The notes: a model not told the origin generated them from the sequence alone. A stretch of 25,005 bases of DNA from CAZSSM01 sp964609385 (GCA_964609385.1 CAZSSM010000095.1:1-25005), one strand, 5' to 3'; positions 16,842 through 24,461 are shown, numbered from the stretch's first letter. Numbers and translations are program-made.

Positions 16842-18623
16842 ATGTCCCATCCTGCCGATCGTCCGTTGCTGGTAGCCCGGTTCACCGGCATGATCTTGAC
16901 TGGGCTGACCCTGCTCGTACTGAGCCCACGCGTGTCATTGGCGTTCGAGGGCCTGGTCGGCACTTTCAAACACGGCGCGGTGGTCGCCGCCGAGCGACGG
17001 GCCGTCGAGGTGGGTGCCGACGTCCTGCGCAACGGCGGCGATGCCGTCGACGCGGCCGTGGCGACCGCCTTCGCCCTGGCCGTCACGTTGCCCGAGGCCG
17101 GCAACCTCGGTGGAGGCGGATTCCTGGTCGCCTTCCGGGCCCAGACCGGCGCTGTTGAGACGATCGACTTCCGCGAAGCCGCCCCCCTCGCCTCGACCGA
17201 ACGCATGTATCTCGACCCGAATGGCCGGGTCATCGACGGTCACCGCGACGGACCCCGCGCTGCCGGAGTGCCGGGGACCGTTCGGGGATTGGCGCTGGCC
17301 CATCAACGCCATGGCCGGACCGATTGGAGCGATCTGGTCGAGCCGGCACGTCGACTGGCCGACGGGGGATTCCCGGTCTCCGAGGCCCTGGCTACCTCGC
17401 TCAACGCCGAGTTGGGTCGGTCACCGGGACGGCCTCGACCGTCCCGACCCGGGACGCTTCGTCGGTTCGCCTCCTCGATCGCCGCGTTCGCTCGACCCGA
17501 CGGCGAACCTTGGGAGTCTGGCGATCAGATCGTTCAGGCTGATCTCGCCGAGACGCTCGCGAGGATCGCTGAGCAGGGGCCCGACGGCTTCTATCGCGGT
17601 CGGACCGCCGACCTCATCGTCCAAGCCATGAACCAGGACGGCGGGATCATCACGCATGAGGACCTTCGAGCCTATCGAGCCGTCGTCCGTGAACCGACCC
17701 ATATTCGGTTCCGCGGCTTCGACATCTACGGCATGGCCCCGCCCAGCTCTGGAGGTGTAGTCGTCGGCCTGGCCCTGAACATCCTCGACCGCTACGACCT
17801 CAAGGCAGACGGCCGCGACTCGGCCCGGACCGTCCACCGCGTCACCGAGGCGATGCGACGTGCCTTCTATCTCCGGGCCAAGCATCTCGGAGACCCCGAT
17901 ACCGTTGAGATCCCGACCACGAGGCTGCTCACGCGTGCCGAGGCTGATCGGATGGCCGCCTCGATCGATGACGATCGCGCGACCTCAAGCGAGGCTTTGG
18001 CCGAGTTTCCCATCCTCGGTTCGGAGGGGAATGACACGACTCACATCTCGGTGGTCGATGCCGAGGGCAACGCGGTCGCCCTGACCTACACGCTGGAACA
18101 GCGCTTCGGCTCGAAGTATGTGGTCCCGGGCGCCGGCTTCTTGCTCAACAACGAGATGGGCGACTTCAATCTGATTCCGGGTCGGACCGATGTTCGAGGG
18201 CGAATCGGCACGCCACCCAATCGAATCGCCCCCGGCAAGCGGATGCTCAGCTCACAGGCCCCGACCTTGGTCCTGAAAGATGGACGCGTTCGAATCGTCA
18301 CCGGATCGCCGGGCGGACGCACGATCCCCAACACGGTGCTTTGGGTCCTGCTCAACCTATTGGTCTTCGAGATGGAGCCGGAGACGGCCGTGCTCGCCTC
18401 GAGAACGCACCACTCCTGGTTCCCCGACCGGCTCGTCCTCGAGCAGCGTCCTGGGCATGAGTGGTCCGAGTCGACGATCCAAGGGTTAGAGCAGCGGAAC
18501 CATCGCCCACTCCTCCGAGGCCAGCAGGGCTCGGCCCATACGATCGTCATCGACCCCGACAGCGGAGACCGGATTGCTGTGTCCGACCCACGTCGACCCG
18601 ATGCCGCCGGCGCCGGTCATTGA
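16842..18623 (+). CDS. ggt: Gamma-glutamyltransferase, exported
   Basis: Protein of 593 residues that transfers or hydrolyses the gamma-glutamyl group of glutathione and related peptides outside the cytoplasm. The ATG at 16842 (MSHPADRPLLVARFTGMILT) gives a signal peptide through about residue 35 (VSLAFEG); the frame extends to 16584 without family likeness. Seen: RNGGDAVDAAVATAFALAVT at 63-82, EAGNLGGGGF at 85-94, FREAAP at 110-115, PPSSGG at 300-305, then the autocleavage site with nucleophile T399 in GNDTTHISVVDAEGNAVALT, LLNNEMGDF at 434-442, and the oxyanion loop GSPGGRTIPN. The precursor should cleave before T399 into large and small subunits. It is not in an obvious operon. The weak ribosome site leaves the exact start less certain than the family. 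Confidence 0.95.
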   Translation: MSHPADRPLLVARFTGMILTGLTLLVLSPRVSLAFEGLVGTFKHGAVVAAERRAVEVGADVLRNGGDAVDAAVATAFALAVTLPEAGNLGGGGFLVAFRAQTGAVETIDFREAAPLASTERMYLDPNGRVIDGHRDGPRAAGVPGTVRGLALAHQRHGRTDWSDLVEPARRLADGGFPVSEALATSLNAELGRSPGRPRPSRPGTLRRFASSIAAFARPDGEPWESGDQIVQADLAETLARIAEQGPDGFYRGRTADLIVQAMNQDGGIITHEDLRAYRAVVREPTHIRFRGFDIYGMAPPSSGGVVVGLALNILDRYDLKADGRDSARTVHRVTEAMRRAFYLRAKHLGDPDTVEIPTTRLLTRAEADRMAASIDDDRATSSEALAEFPILGSEGNDTTHISVVDAEGNAVALTYTLEQRFGSKYVVPGAGFLLNNEMGDFNLIPGRTDVRGRIGTPPNRIAPGKRMLSSQAPTLVLKDGRVRIVTGSPGGRTIPNTVLWVLLNLLVFEMEPETAVLASRTHHSWFPDRLVLEQRPGHEWSESTIQGLEQRNHRPLLRGQQGSAHTIVIDPDSGDRIAVSDPRRPDAAGAGH

Positions 18624-18905
18624 GGAGGGGATGAACTGAACTGACCGAGGCGTTCCGAAGGACACCACAACGTCAAGATCGTGGGCGAGAACGGGTCGAT
18701 CGCGGCTCGCGCGGCCGATCGCCTGGAAAAAACCTGGGAAAATCGGCCGCGTTGGCCTGGGAACCTGGATTTTTCCTGTATATTCTCAAACCCACTCGTC
18801 GATTACGTTCGCGGATGCCTCGCCAAGCCCCCACTGTTACGCGACGTCGAGGCCTCCTTCGGAGACACGGGGTTTCGTCTCTACCCTGGGAGGGTTCAGA
18901 CTGCG
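18624..18905 (+). promoter_or_regulatory. Upstream region of the HU gene with CCTGG repeats
   Basis: The 282-base region before the HU start contains CCTGGAAAA (18722), CCTGGGAAAA (18733) and CCTGGGAACCTGG (18756), then a TATATT -10-like hexamer (18779-18784). A clear -35 at normal spacing is missing. The AT-rich patch suggests the promoter lies here; the repeats could be a regulator site. Both points are inference. Confidence 0.35.
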
Positions 18906-19301
18906 ATGGCCAAGAAAGTCGCTAAGTCCGCTGCCAAGTCGAGCAAGACGGCAACCAAGACCGTTGAGAAGAAGAAGCACCTCACCAAGGCTGAGGTTGT
19001 CGAGCATCTCGCCGAGGAAACCGAACTCAACAAGAAGGACGTCCAGGCAGTCCTGGATTCGCTCCAGGAGCTGATCACCCAGGAACTGGTCGGGCGCGGT
19101 TCGCCCGGGGTCTTCGTCCTGCCCCCGAACCTGATCAAGATCGAGAAAGTTCGCAAAGGACCCACCAAGGAACGCGAAGGACGGAACCCGCAGACCGGCG
19201 AGACCATTACCATTGAGGCCCAGCCGGCCAAGGACGTCATCAAGGCCCGACCCATGAAAGGCCTCAACGAGATCCTCCCGGCGCCCAAGCCGAAGAAGTG
19301 A
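18906..19301 (+). CDS. HU/IHF-family nucleoid DNA-binding protein with Lys/Ala-rich head
   Basis: Protein of 131 residues from the ATG at 18906 (MAKKVAKSAAKSSKTATKTV), with GGAGG about 12 bases upstream; the open frame begins at 18681 but that part is not HU-like. Residues 1-24 are a Lys/Ala/Ser-rich extension like those of histone-like proteins. The HU fold follows: HLTKAEVVEHLAEETELNKK, a dimerising helix pair, then the beta arm with GRNPQTGETITIEAQPAKDV and KARPMKGLNEIL. The planctomycete version differs from E. coli HU (VLPPNLIKI where GFG is expected, and KARP where F-K-P is usual). It would bend and compact DNA as a dimer. It ends in APKPKK, adding positive charge at both ends. Neighbours give no further clue. 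Confidence 0.93.
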   Translation: MAKKVAKSAAKSSKTATKTVEKKKHLTKAEVVEHLAEETELNKKDVQAVLDSLQELITQELVGRGSPGVFVLPPNLIKIEKVRKGPTKEREGRNPQTGETITIEAQPAKDVIKARPMKGLNEILPAPKPKK

Positions 19302-19654
19302 TCCACGATCCGACTCATCCGGTCCGTCGCCGATCCGTTCTTCAGCTCACGACCGGATGAGACACCCGCGTTCATCCCCATTCCCAACGACTGAGCGCCG
19401 CTCCCTTCATCGGGGACGCGCTCGGAATCTTGAGGGGTTCTGAGCAATCCTCAGAACCTTGGACCATCTCCGACGAGCCAGTCATCGAATCCGATTTCCA
19501 CTTTTCAACGACCGCCCCACGAACCATCGACCGGCTCAATTGTCTAGTTCTCGAACCGCGGCCCCAATACAACAGGTTCGATACCTCGATCATCTGCCGC
19601 GAAAGGGCCGGTAGGAAGGCTTGAACCGCGACGAGAGGATCACCAACGACCTAA
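19302..19654. other. Intergenic region between HU and tRNA-Leu
   Basis: The 353 bases show no gene of their own, except that the integrase frame from the element side reads into 19590-19654 on the minus strand. A hairpin at 19436-19458 is listed separately. The tRNA promoter should lie in the last 100 bases, but no clear hexamers were found. Confidence 0.45.
19436..19458 (+). terminator. Hairpin downstream of the HU gene
   Basis: GGTTCTGA (19436-19443) pairs perfectly with TCAGAACC (19451-19458) around a seven-base loop; flanking G/T wobbles can extend it. It is 134 bases after the HU stop and is followed by TTGG rather than a T-run, so its role as terminator is tentative. Confidence 0.4.
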
Positions 19655-21035
19655 GCCGGAGTGGCGGAATTGGCAGACGCAGAGGACTTAAAATCCTCCG
19701 GGGGGTAACCCCCATGCGGGTTCGAGTCCCGCCTCCGGCATCCGACAGCGTGCGACAAACCCCGTCATCTTCACGACTTACGGCTCCTTCCTTGACGTCC
19801 CCATTTATGTTGATATCCGACAGGATGCGACAGCTTGCGACCTCGGATGCTGGCAAATAGCTGGCAAAGGAGTTCTCAATAGCTGTTGAATTCAACGGTT
19901 CTCTGTCCTCCTCGTCATCCTCTCCAGGGGTGGGCAGCTTAGACACTGCCTCCGCCCGATCCCTGATGTCGGCATGGGCATAGCGACCGATGGTCAGCAC
20001 TGGGGTTGAGTGTCTCAACAACTCCTGACTCGTTTTTACCGAGGCCCCTGATCTGACCACCATGGAGGCGTAGGTATGCCTCAGGGAGTGGAAGTCGATA
20101 ACTCCTTCCTCGGTCTTTTCGATAATCGATGCCGCCTCAAGGTCGACGCGAAGCATCTCGGCCGTCCTGTCGGTCATCCCCTCGAAGATCGGTCGCCTCA
20201 TCGGAATGGATGAGAGCCGTGGTAAGAGCCATTCGGCCAAGCCCGGGTGGAGGGGCTGAACGGCCTCCTTTCGGTTCTTTGTGTACCCCGACCTGACCCG
20301 GATTATCGGGATAGGAGCATCCAGGGAGAGGCTCTCCGGAGTCAGGCTCCGCAACTCGCTTGCCCGGAACCCGGTTCCCACTGCGATCGCATAGAGGACA
20401 GCTCGAACAGCTCGAACGGAACCTTCCAGCCCCCCCACCTTCCTCCCAGACTCTGCGGCTCGGATCAGGGCAGAACACTCGGACGGAGTCAGTGCCCGAC
20501 GAACACGCCGCCGATCGAGCTCCGGATTAGAAATGCTTAGATGAGCTAAGACGTGTCGCTCACAACGTCCGTCACGCTGAAGCCATCGCGAGAACGATTT
20601 GATTGCTCGGACGTGGTGATTTACGGTCTCGATGCTACGTCCAGGCACACCCTGTGTCCCGTTCCTGAGACCTGCCAAGGCTTCCTCGATCCTCGACGGG
20701 ACCAATTCCGCGATGGACCGGATGCCGGCCGCCTCAACTACTCTGCGTGCCCTGTTGGCTGTGACGAGGGCATGCTTCAGGGTGTTGCCTTTGGCTCTCA
20801 GGTTCGACTCAAAGTCACCCAGATGAACATCGATAGAGATCGATCGATGCTCTCGTATGGCGTCAGCTTGGGGGTCCGTCAGGCCCGCCCTAACCCTGGC
20901 CACTCGGCCCTCGATGTCTCGAGCCATCCGCTCCGTCTCTCGACGATCGGTGCACCCGACGATTTCCCGCTGCTTGCCGTGCTCGTCACGGTAGATGATG
21001 TACCACTTTTTCCCCTTCTTCCGAGTCGTCGCCAT
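19590..21035 (-). CDS. int: Tyrosine recombinase (integrase) of the element
   Basis: Protein of 481 residues from the ATG at 21035 (MATTRKKGKKWYIIYRDEHG), with GGAG about 13 bases upstream; the frame to 21314 is unlike the family. Residues 1-50 are a basic arm-binding-like domain, about 65-170 a core-binding SAM-like domain (SIETVNHHVRAIKSFSRWLQ), and about 180-365 the catalytic domain with R224 (GTGFRASEL), K253, H316-x-x-R319 (HSLRH), H342 and nucleophile Y352 (GRYAHAD), all present. It integrates and, with a directionality factor, excises the element by strand exchange. The family core ends near residue 370. Residues 432-460 are simply the antisense reading of tRNA-Leu, and 461-481 come from the chromosome side, so the real C-terminus depends on the attachment junction. 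It sits 306 bases after the replication-like operon on the same strand. Confidence 0.92.
   Translation of the reverse strand: MATTRKKGKKWYIIYRDEHGKQREIVGCTDRRETERMARDIEGRVARVRAGLTDPQADAIREHRSISIDVHLGDFESNLRAKGNTLKHALVTANRARRVVEAAGIRSIAELVPSRIEEALAGLRNGTQGVPGRSIETVNHHVRAIKSFSRWLQRDGRCERHVLAHLSISNPELDRRRVRRALTPSECSALIRAAESGRKVGGLEGSVRAVRAVLYAIAVGTGFRASELRSLTPESLSLDAPIPIIRVRSGYTKNRKEAVQPLHPGLAEWLLPRLSSIPMRRPIFEGMTDRTAEMLRVDLEAASIIEKTEEGVIDFHSLRHTYASMVVRSGASVKTSQELLRHSTPVLTIGRYAHADIRDRAEAVSKLPTPGEDDEEDREPLNSTAIENSFASYLPASEVASCRILSDININGDVKEGAVSREDDGVCRTLSDAGGGTRTRMGVTPRRILSPLRLPIPPLRLRSLVILSSRFKPSYRPFRGR
19655..19740 (+). tRNA. tRNA-Leu (anticodon UAA)
   Basis: The 86-base gene folds as a class II tRNA. 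Acceptor GCCGGAG (19655-19661) pairs with CTCCGGC (19733-19739), and A19740 is the discriminator; CCA is not encoded. The anticodon stem GAGGA/TCCTC encloses the loop CTTAAAA with anticodon TAA at 19689-19691. A long variable arm (GGGGG/CCCCC type) and a T-arm GCGGG-TTCGAGT-CCCGC follow, as expected for leucine. An integrase gene begins facing its 3' end, so this is very likely the attachment site of the adjacent element, which leaves the tRNA complete. Confidence 0.97.
19740..19868. repeat. Direct repeats beside the tRNA attachment site
   Basis: Copies of an 18-base unit, ATCCGACAG-NN-TGCGACA, lie at 19740-19757 and 19815-19832, differing at two positions; a further TGCGAC follows at 19836-19841. 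GCTGGCAAA then occurs twice at 11-base spacing (19849-19857 and 19860-19868). All lie inside the integrase 3' coding tail next to the tRNA, where integrases and excisionases bind arm-type sites. The protein binding is inferred. Confidence 0.6.
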
Positions 21036-21341
21036 CTCACTCAATGCTCCGAAAAGTTTTCGATGTTCGTCACGTAGGTGTCTTGACTGATATCCCCTGC
21101 CCGACTGTCCGTGCCTAGTTCGATAGTGTTTCCCTATGGGATGTCCACGTTTTCCAAGTAATCCAAGAAAAAAGTTCAGGGCCGGTCCTGTGGTGGTCTG
21201 ATCAGGGTTCCACTGTCGTGTGCTGACGCCAACAACCGGTTCGTGCCGCAACGCTACTCGCATCGGATTCCGCCTCATCGGCCGACACGCCGATGCCCAC
21301 GAATTCGCCCTCAATTAGGCCAAGAAATCAGTCAACCACCT
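21036..21341. other. Gap between the DUF3987 gene and integrase gene
   Basis: The 306 bases probably hold the integrase leader and promoter on the minus strand. A short A-run (21169-21174) and the repeat TTGGATTACTTGGA on the minus strand are visible, but no reliable promoter or terminator was recognised. The open frame upstream of the integrase ATG through this stretch lacks family features. Confidence 0.4.
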
Positions 21342-22859
21342 TCATCCAAGTCCCCCTTGGTTTGAATTGAACAGGTCAGGGTGGATTTCCCAACGAGGGG
21401 ACGGTTTCCGGCCGGGTTTACCGGGACGGGGATTATCGGGGACTCGACGGATCGCATGGCGGCTTTGGAGCCAACACACTGCATTTTGAAGCCGGTCGCC
21501 TTCCCGAAGGCCCTTCCGGACCGACTTGAGGTCGGTTTCCGAAAACGTTCTGTTGGGACAGCGATTGATGAAGTCCAGAACGCTGGACACTCCTTCCGGG
21601 GCGGAGGCCAATCCGACGGCGTCGATCCGTGCGTGGACCCGATTCAGCATGCCTCGGAAGTAGCAGATCAATTCAGACGTCGCGTCTGCGATCTCCTCAT
21701 CGACGACCGGTTCATCAACCGAGGTCGGGTCGGCATGAGATCGGAGCACGGCTAGGACCAGAGCGAGACGTGCGGCATAGATTTCCAGCTTGGCCAGGGC
21801 CGTTTTCATCGCCTCGGTTGTGTCGGGGTCGTTGCGGATCTCGACCAATATGTCGACGATCGCGTCGAACCGACTGCGACCCGGTACGGTAAACCCGACG
21901 ACATGGGGATGCGAACTTCCCCCTTTGATGGCCTGCCCGCGATTCCAGAGCGATCGAGCGATCGCCTCCCAATCCTCCGCAGCCTCCGCCGAGACTTCGT
22001 CCCGCTCCGACGATTTCAAGACCGGACGGGGCTCGGGGTCGACTAGCAACCAGCGATCGACCCAACCGTCCCGATCATTGGGGCGGAACAGTTCGGCGAG
22101 CCGAGACGGCTGCGCGTTACCGATCAAGGACAGGTGAGGATGATTGACTCTCAACGGCTCGCCGAACTCGGTCCCGCTCACGCGATCGATGACGACATCA
22201 CCCCCTGACCAGATCGTCAAAAAGTGAGGCAAATCGTTCCCTTTGGATCCCGATTTGTATTGGCCTAATCCTCCGACTAATGTTTTCAATTCATCGTACA
22301 TACCGATCAATCCTCGTGGGTTCTCGGCCATCCTCCGAAGCAGAGCTTCGACGGTCACGTCGGTCACATGAACTCGGACAGGGGTCGGCTTCTCGGGCGC
22401 CTTGCCTCGATCTCCTTTCTTGGCCGCTTCGTACTCGGCCTTGGCCTGATGATACCGGTCCCTGTCCTCTTTGAAGCGGCTGCCCAGTTCCGAATCGATT
22501 TGGTGCAACGGCTCGCACACGTAGCCCATCGCGGGAGTTTTTCCAGTCCCTGGCGTGCCGATAACGCAACCAAACAGGCTAGGGTGTGCGAATCGTTTCG
22601 GTCCCAGTCGCAATGATGCGGTCGACCCGATGAGGCCCGCGCAGACGACCAGGACGACCAGCCCGGGAATGCCCTCGTCGATCCCGACGGCCGACTCAAT
22701 CTCTCGGACAAGCCGGGCGGCGGGCACGGGGAGGATATGGGTCGGAAACTTAGGTGCTGGAGGGTCTCCGTCGAGTCGCAGTTCTCCCCAGGGCTCCGCG
22801 TCAGGCCGATAGTCCTGGATGGGAATTGCCACCGTTGCGTGATCATCTAGCGATACCAT
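21342..22859 (-). CDS. DUF3987-family P-loop ATPase (primase-helicase-like)
   Basis: Protein of 505 residues from the ATG at 22859 (MVSLDDHATVAIPIQDYRPD); a strong AGGAGG site lies about 8 bases upstream. The FPTHILP start, the Walker A GTPGTGKTPA at 101-110, the Walker B-like GLIGMYDEL near 183-191 and the HLSLIGNAQPSRLAELF segment near 242-258 match the DUF3987 family, found in phage and integrative elements next to primase or Toprim parts. A charged Lys/Glu segment (about 128-160) separates the two Walker motifs. The C-terminal 60 residues (SETDLKSVRKGLREGDRLQN, then GRKPSPRWEIHPD) look like a winged-helix region. A helicase-like role in element replication is inferred from context. Its first 17 bases overlap the preceding gene, so translation is coupled. 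Confidence 0.85.
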   Translation of the reverse strand: MVSLDDHATVAIPIQDYRPDAEPWGELRLDGDPPAPKFPTHILPVPAARLVREIESAVGIDEGIPGLVVLVVCAGLIGSTASLRLGPKRFAHPSLFGCVIGTPGTGKTPAMGYVCEPLHQIDSELGSRFKEDRDRYHQAKAEYEAAKKGDRGKAPEKPTPVRVHVTDVTVEALLRRMAENPRGLIGMYDELKTLVGGLGQYKSGSKGNDLPHFLTIWSGGDVVIDRVSGTEFGEPLRVNHPHLSLIGNAQPSRLAELFRPNDRDGWVDRWLLVDPEPRPVLKSSERDEVSAEAAEDWEAIARSLWNRGQAIKGGSSHPHVVGFTVPGRSRFDAIVDILVEIRNDPDTTEAMKTALAKLEIYAARLALVLAVLRSHADPTSVDEPVVDEEIADATSELICYFRGMLNRVHARIDAVGLASAPEGVSSVLDFINRCPNRTFSETDLKSVRKGLREGDRLQNAVCWLQSRHAIRRVPDNPRPGKPGRKPSPRWEIHPDLFNSNQGGLG

Positions 22860-23520
22860 GTGAGGCCTCCTGCAACACAGGGAATCGGTAGATGAACAGA
22901 TCCTCCCAAAGGGTCGGGGCTTCAACGGACCGGACGAAAACGTCCTCAGCCCCAGCCTCGGCGAGTGCCCTTCCGAGCAGATCTCGGGCGACTTCCTCAC
23001 GCCGACCGATCACCATCACGACAGGTCGCCCCCGAAGAGGCGACCAATCGGTCGATGCGATGGCGAGTGTGTTGATCGGATCGCCACAAACCCCGAAGGG
23101 CGCCACAGCGGAATGAAAGGTCAGTTCCTCAACCGAGCGTCGATATCGCGGATCGAGCACGACATAAACGCGATCATTTGGTCCCACCGATCGAAGGTCG
23201 ATGGCCCCGTGGAGGGGCCTCATTGCGAAAACGTTCGGTTCACGCGGGAAGCCCAGCCGCCATTGGTTGTCCCGTCCACGATGGCCGTACGCCCAAGTCG
23301 GCGATCGCCCGTTGTCGTCCGAGTCTTCCCAACAACAGGCGAACAGGACCGGCCCCTCATCGTTGGATGCGAAAAACCTCTCGTGTTCCAACGGTACTCC
23401 CATTCGAGAGAACTGGGGATCGTCAAGGACCGCCTCAAGCGGCGTCCGGTGTCCGGGAGCATCGGTCGAGGGATCGACGGTCCTCTCGAGTACTGCGTCA
23501 AAAGGTGAACGAGCGATCAC
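22843..23520 (-). CDS. Toprim-like protein lacking expected catalytic residues
   Basis: Protein of 225 residues starting at GTG 23520 (MIARSPFDAVLERTVDPSTD), preceded by GGGAGGTGA; the GTG overlaps the TGA of the upstream gene. The segment TDWSPLRGRPVVMVIGRREE (157-176) and AEAGAEDVFVRSV (187-199) matches the end of primase-type Toprim domains, which normally read (A/T)DWSPLxGRxVVxWPDxDxPG...GAxxV. Here the acidic PDxD part is replaced by V-I-G-R-R. The earlier position where VVEGEK is usual reads VYVVLDPRY (118-126). So the fold is probably Toprim-like but the metal-binding residues appear lost. The N-terminal 100 residues (ACCWEDSDDN, TWAYGH) are unrecognised. It is followed, with a 17-base overlap, by the DUF3987 ATPase, so a structural or regulatory role in replication is possible. 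The link to Toprim is from motif reading and needs a profile search. Confidence 0.65.
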   Translation of the reverse strand: MIARSPFDAVLERTVDPSTDAPGHRTPLEAVLDDPQFSRMGVPLEHERFFASNDEGPVLFACCWEDSDDNGRSPTWAYGHRGRDNQWRLGFPREPNVFAMRPLHGAIDLRSVGPNDRVYVVLDPRYRRSVEELTFHSAVAPFGVCGDPINTLAIASTDWSPLRGRPVVMVIGRREEVARDLLGRALAEAGAEDVFVRSVEAPTLWEDLFIYRFPVLQEASHGIAR

Positions 23521-23783
23521 GGCTCACCTCCCGCCGCATCGACGACGAGGCGGACGAACCGATCGGCGGTCAACATCGATTGCCGGAAGAGTTGCCGGAA
23601 TCTCCCGGCCGGTTGATGGGCCGGGAGTGAGCCGTTCTCCGTGGCGGATCTCGCGATCCCTTCCAGGATGGTGAGGACCTCATCAGGGGTCGAACCAGAC
23701 CGGAATGCCCGGGTCGCAAAGGCATCGACGACGCGACCAATCTCTCCTTCGAGATCGGCGTGGACCATCTCACATGATGCCAT
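23517..23783 (-). CDS. Small hypothetical protein of the element operon
   Basis: Protein of 88 residues from the ATG at 23783 (MASCEMVHADLEGEIGRVVD), with a GGGGG ribosome site. It overlaps the gene before it by 14 bases and its stop overlaps the GTG of the next gene (GTGA), so it is embedded in a coupled operon. The sequence looks mostly helical, with no membrane segment, Cys pair or known motif that I recognise. Length and position suggest an adapter or accessory protein of the replication module; that is inference only. Confidence 0.7.
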   Translation of the reverse strand: MASCEMVHADLEGEIGRVVDAFATRAFRSGSTPDEVLTILEGIARSATENGSLPAHQPAGRFRQLFRQSMLTADRFVRLVVDAAGGEP

Positions 23784-24240
23784 GAGACACGCCCCCTTTC
23801 ATGGCCACCTCGGCATGTGGCAGAAATCGAAAGAGCTCGGCGCGGGCTTCCTCGATCACCAACCGGAACGCCGTACGATGCTTCTCCTCTTCCGTTAAGT
23901 GGTCGATACGCACCAGTACGTGGTCGGCAAGATCGCGAATCGCCACTTGGAACATCTCCAGAGGGCTTGATGCCCTCAGATTTCCACATCCTCCAACGGA
24001 CTGGCTTGAATCCGAAGCCTTCTCGAAGTCTTGGAGCATGTGAGGATGATCCCGGGCCCATGCCCGGATGCTCTCGGGCTCCCAGAGGGGCTCGCCGGTC
24101 CGACGAGTGAGGGGGTCCGGCAGCAAGCGTTTTCGGTCCCATTCGAGGACGCGATGATGATCGATGCTCAGGTACTCGGCGACGTCACGTGGGGTCCAAA
24201 GCCGAGCGATGCCACCCGGTAATCGTCGGTTCGATCGCAT
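23770..24240 (-). CDS. Helix-turn-helix protein (MerR/excisionase-like head)
   Basis: Protein of 156 residues. The ATG at 24240 (MRSNRRLPGGIARLWTPRDV) overlaps the upstream TGA as TGATG; a TTG one codon earlier is the alternative. Residues 13-64 form a HTH_17/MerR-type DNA-binding unit: WTPRDVAEYLSIDHHRVLEW, then RKRLLPDPLTRRTGEPLWEP and an SIRAWARDH helix. The C-terminal 90 residues are helical with a charged, His/Glu-rich stretch (DHLTEEEKHRTAFRLVIEEA), which may be a dimerisation or partner-binding domain. It follows directly on another HTH gene, so the operon opens with two DNA-binding proteins; one may act as excisionase or repressor. Function is inferred from fold and place. Confidence 0.75.
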   Translation of the reverse strand: MRSNRRLPGGIARLWTPRDVAEYLSIDHHRVLEWDRKRLLPDPLTRRTGEPLWEPESIRAWARDHPHMLQDFEKASDSSQSVGGCGNLRASSPLEMFQVAIRDLADHVLVRIDHLTEEEKHRTAFRLVIEEARAELFRFLPHAEVAMKGGVSHGIM

Positions 24241-24461
24241 CAACTAGACCCCCCTCGCTCGATCCAAGCTTCGAGGGTCTTTTGCCTCCATCGTGGCGCA
24301 CGTCCGATATGGAGATCGGCAGGCGGAAACTGTTTGGAAGCTCGTGCTCTCTCCAGCCAGCGACGCGATACGCCGAGTAATTCGATCACGTCGACTACAC
24401 GGAGCAACTTCACGGATGCCGCATTTCTAGGTGCTGCATCAATTGCTGTTCTCAGAGACAT
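24240..24461 (-). CDS. Small AlpA/excisionase-like HTH protein
   Basis: Protein of 73 residues from the ATG at 24461 (MSLRTAIDAAPRNAASVKLL); the ribosome site is weak (AAAAGG about 8 bases away). Residues 19-70 are a HTH_17-type unit: LRVVDVIELLGVSRRWLERA, KQFPPADLHIGRAPRWRQKT, then LEAWIERG. The P-P-x-x-L-x-x-G-R-x-x-R-W pattern is typical of AlpA and excisionase-type proteins, which bend DNA at attachment sites or activate integrase genes. It is the first gene of the minus-strand operon, and repeats at 24570-24596 lie just upstream, a possible regulatory site. Assignment to the fold is good; excisionase versus regulator is open. Confidence 0.8.
   Translation of the reverse strand: MSLRTAIDAAPRNAASVKLLRVVDVIELLGVSRRWLERARASKQFPPADLHIGRAPRWRQKTLEAWIERGGSS

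Noticed and set aside
18681..18905. N-terminal extension of the HU protein
   Set aside because: Not HU-like, overlaps a promoter-like AT-rich patch, and a good ribosome site precedes the ATG at 18906.
19655..19740. Integrase residues 432-460 as a genuine protein domain
   Set aside because: This stretch is the antisense of tRNA-Leu, a known source of misleading GGGTRTR-like peptide tails.
21036..21314. Upstream extension of the integrase
   Set aside because: No integrase-family features; the basic MATTRKKGKKWYIIYRDEHG start at 21035 fits better.
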